From positions 1 to 9,122 of the forward strand of contig JALZWC010000780.1 of assembly GCA_023300255.1 (NCBI GenBank): a stretch of 9,122 bases of DNA, given 5' to 3'. This DNA is from Saprospiraceae bacterium (GTDB lineage: Bacteria > Bacteroidota > Bacteroidia > Chitinophagales > Saprospiraceae). Positions 8,235 to 9,122 of the stretch are shown here, piece after piece. The notes beneath the pieces were generated by a model, which saw nothing but the letters and a program-made list of their open reading frames with translations, searched no databases and was not told the DNA's origin. The position numbers and the translations under genes are program-made. How positions within the stretch are numbered: position 1 is the stretch's first letter; the number at the start of each line of letters is the position of its first letter.

Positions 8235-8825
8235 TTAGTTCAACTGTCTCAAGGCCAAACGTATCAAGTCTTCTACTTTTTTCAAATCAGGTTGTTCCTT
8301 CAATATTTTAGTTAAAACCTTCTGTGCTTGTACCTTATTGACTTGCAATGCTAATAAAGCAGATAACGCCTCTTCCCTTAAAGTATTGCCTGAAGCCGTG
8401 AGAACGACAGGTATATCACCGCCATCCTTTATTAATTTGTCTTTTAAATCCAAAATCACTCTTTTTGCTGTCTTAGGACCTATTCCTTTGACAGTCTTAA
8501 AAGCAGCAACATTCTCTCCAATAATAGCCGCCCTAGCATCTTCTGGTGTCATAGAAGACAATAGCGTTTGTGCTGTACTAGGTCCGATACCCGACACAGA
8601 TATCAGATGCCGAAAAAGATTTCTTTCAGCTGCTTCTGCAAAACCGTATAGAGTTTGGCTATCTTCTTTTACATGAAAATGGGTAAGAATTTTGACTTGC
8701 TCCGCTTTTTCTATACTCGTATACGTATTTAAACTAATATTGATTCGATAACCAATGCCTCCTGTTTCAACAACTATATATGTTGGACTTTTGAAGGTAA
8801 TTAGTCCCTTAATGTAGGAAATCAT
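8235..8825 (-). CDS. ruvA: RuvA, Holliday junction branch migration subunit
   Basis: Complete RuvA of 196 residues, close to the usual length of about 200. RuvA binds four-way DNA junctions as a tetramer and loads the RuvB ATPase motor for branch migration; RuvC then cuts the junction. Domain I (about 1-63) is the OB fold opening with MISYIKG and carrying the TGGIGY segment (21-26). Glu54 and Asp55 in HVKED match the acidic pin of E. coli RuvA. Domain II has the paired helix-hairpin-helix motifs, SGIGP at 78-82 and KGIGPKTA at 113-120, which grip the DNA backbone. A flexible linker (about 133-148) leads to domain III (about 149-196), the helical RuvB-binding part. The ATG at 8823-8825 matches the conserved RuvA N-terminus exactly. 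No Shine-Dalgarno sequence is obvious, as is usual in Bacteroidota. ruvB and ruvC are not in this window. Confidence 0.97.
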   Translation of the reverse strand: MISYIKGLITFKSPTYIVVETGGIGYRINISLNTYTSIEKAEQVKILTHFHVKEDSQTLYGFAEAAERNLFRHLISVSGIGPSTAQTLLSSMTPEDARAAIIGENVAAFKTVKGIGPKTAKRVILDLKDKLIKDGGDIPVVLTASGNTLREEALSALLALQVNKVQAQKVLTKILKEQPDLKKVEDLIRLALRQLN

Positions 8826-8843
8826 GATATGGAAACTTTAGTA

Positions 8844-8867
8844 GTTGAATAAGCACCTGCCTTCAAC
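8844..8867. repeat. Inverted repeat just before ruvA
   Basis: GTTGAA at 8844-8849 is the reverse complement of TTCAAC at 8862-8867, with a 12-base loop. The hairpin would end about 18 bases before the ruvA start codon on the minus strand, close enough to influence ribosome access if it forms in the mRNA. A 6-bp stem alone is weak evidence. Confidence 0.35.
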
Positions 8868-8873
8868 CTCTGT

Positions 8874-8898
8874 AAAAAGTCGCGAAGTTAAGACTTTT
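8874..8898 (-). terminator. Terminator-like hairpin upstream of ruvA
   Basis: AAAAGTC (8875-8881) and GACTTTT (8892-8898) form a 7-bp stem with a 10-base loop. Read on the minus strand the hairpin ends in five T residues (complement of 8874-8878), four of them within the stem. It lies about 50 bases upstream of ruvA and points toward it. It could end transcription of a gene to the right of the window, or act in the ruvA leader. The stem is short with only two G/C pairs, so confidence is low. Confidence 0.32.
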
Positions 8899-8962
8899 CA
8901 ATAATTACTCCTTAGACTATTGGATATTAGATTAAGACACAGCGCAGGCGGAGAAGATATAG

Positions 8963-9005
8963 GGATGTAACCGCTATTTGGTGTAATTGAATCGTAGTTA
9001 CATCC
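8963..9005. repeat. 9-bp inverted repeat GGATGTAAC/GTTACATCC
   Basis: GGATGTAAC at 8963-8971 is perfectly matched by GTTACATCC at 8997-9005 with a 25-base spacer. The arms are more GC-rich than the surroundings. It lies about 140-180 bases upstream of ruvA. The spacing allows a long-loop hairpin or a two-site binding arrangement. Function is not shown. Confidence 0.5.
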
Positions 9006-9013
9006 AGATACAA

Positions 9014-9069
9014 TACATCATAAATCTGCTAATTAGTCAAAATCAGACTGATATATGATTTATGATGTA
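9014..9069. repeat. 13-bp inverted repeat with nested hairpin
   Basis: TACATCATAAATC (9014-9026) and GATTTATGATGTA (9057-9069) are exact reverse complements. Inside the 30-base spacer, 9032-9038 and 9046-9052 can form a second 7-pair stem (one G-U) around a 7-base loop. The whole forms an extended hairpin with one internal loop. No T run follows on either strand, so it does not look like a standard terminator. It could be a dispersed intergenic repeat, an RNA structure or a small non-autonomous element. Confidence 0.6.
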
Positions 9070-9091
9070 AGATATATGATGTATGATTTGC
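9050..9091. repeat. Tandem heptamer / 21-bp repeat cluster
   Basis: Two 21-base units (9050-9070 and 9071-9091) agree at 17 of 21 positions and both begin with GATATATGAT. Underneath is a period of seven: TATGATT, TATGATG, TAAGATA, TATGATG, TATGATT at 9054-9088. The right half also forms a small hairpin (TGTATG 9080-9085 with CATACA 9091-9096). The first unit supplies the right arm of the 13-bp inverted repeat. The inverted left arm can also pair perfectly over 10 bases with the second unit (9013-9022 with 9075-9084). Confidence 0.6.
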
Positions 9092-9122
9092 ATACACCGT
9101 CCAAATCTTCGTATAAAATCAA

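Larger units (their letters stand above)
8826..9122. other. Non-coding region upstream of ruvA
   Basis: These 297 bases contain no supported gene. Short minus-strand frames run in from the right edge and stop within about 20-30 codons, but they pass through the repeat cluster and resemble no known protein end, so a partial gene is not called. The region holds several inverted repeats and a tandem heptamer cluster, listed separately. Near-matches to a TAnnTTTG element exist upstream of ruvA (TAACTTCG, complement of 8884-8891) but lack a properly spaced TTG, so no promoter is called. Confidence 0.6.

Noticed and set aside
8338..8676. Plus-strand open frame of 112 codons
   Set aside because: Antisense to ruvA, whose helix-hairpin-helix motifs are clear in the other strand; the shadow product matches nothing I know.
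9059..9122. Possible C-terminal end of a minus-strand gene entering from the right edge
   Set aside because: About 20 codons open to a TAA, but the other two frames are similarly open, the stretch consists largely of the heptamer repeats, and no protein family is recognisable.

Overview
The window looks like ordinary chromosome from a low-GC member of the Bacteroidota. The main evidence is a complete, very long sprA gene (type IX secretion outer-membrane channel), which is confined to this phylum, with ruvA directly upstream on the same strand. I recall this ruvA–sprA order from other Bacteroidota. The lineage could be Saprospiria-like, but that is a guess from protein style and not shown by the sequence.

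Layout, left to right: 1-70 holds no gene I can support. A strong intrinsic terminator lies at about 72-109. sprA occupies 160-7536 on the minus strand and fills about 81% of the window. An AT-rich gap of about 700 bases (7537-8234) has no convincing gene but several inverted repeats. ruvA is at 8235-8825 on the minus strand. The last 297 bases (8826-9122), upstream of ruvA, hold no supported gene but are dense in hairpins and contain a small heptamer-based repeat cluster with an inverted copy.

The two genes read in the same direction (right to left), but their products are not known to work together. RuvA is the Holliday-junction-binding partner of the RuvB motor. SprA is the large outer-membrane barrel through which type IX cargo crosses the outer membrane. 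The long AT-rich spacer argues that sprA has its own promoter here instead of depending only on read-through from ruvA. The hairpin after sprA marks the end of its transcript.

I found no tRNA, rRNA, CRISPR array, insertion sequence, phage gene or defence gene. I also found no clear candidate for an undescribed system. The points worth a second look are the structured non-coding DNA around ruvA and upstream of sprA, the two lysine-rich segments in SprA, and the choice of the SprA start codon.
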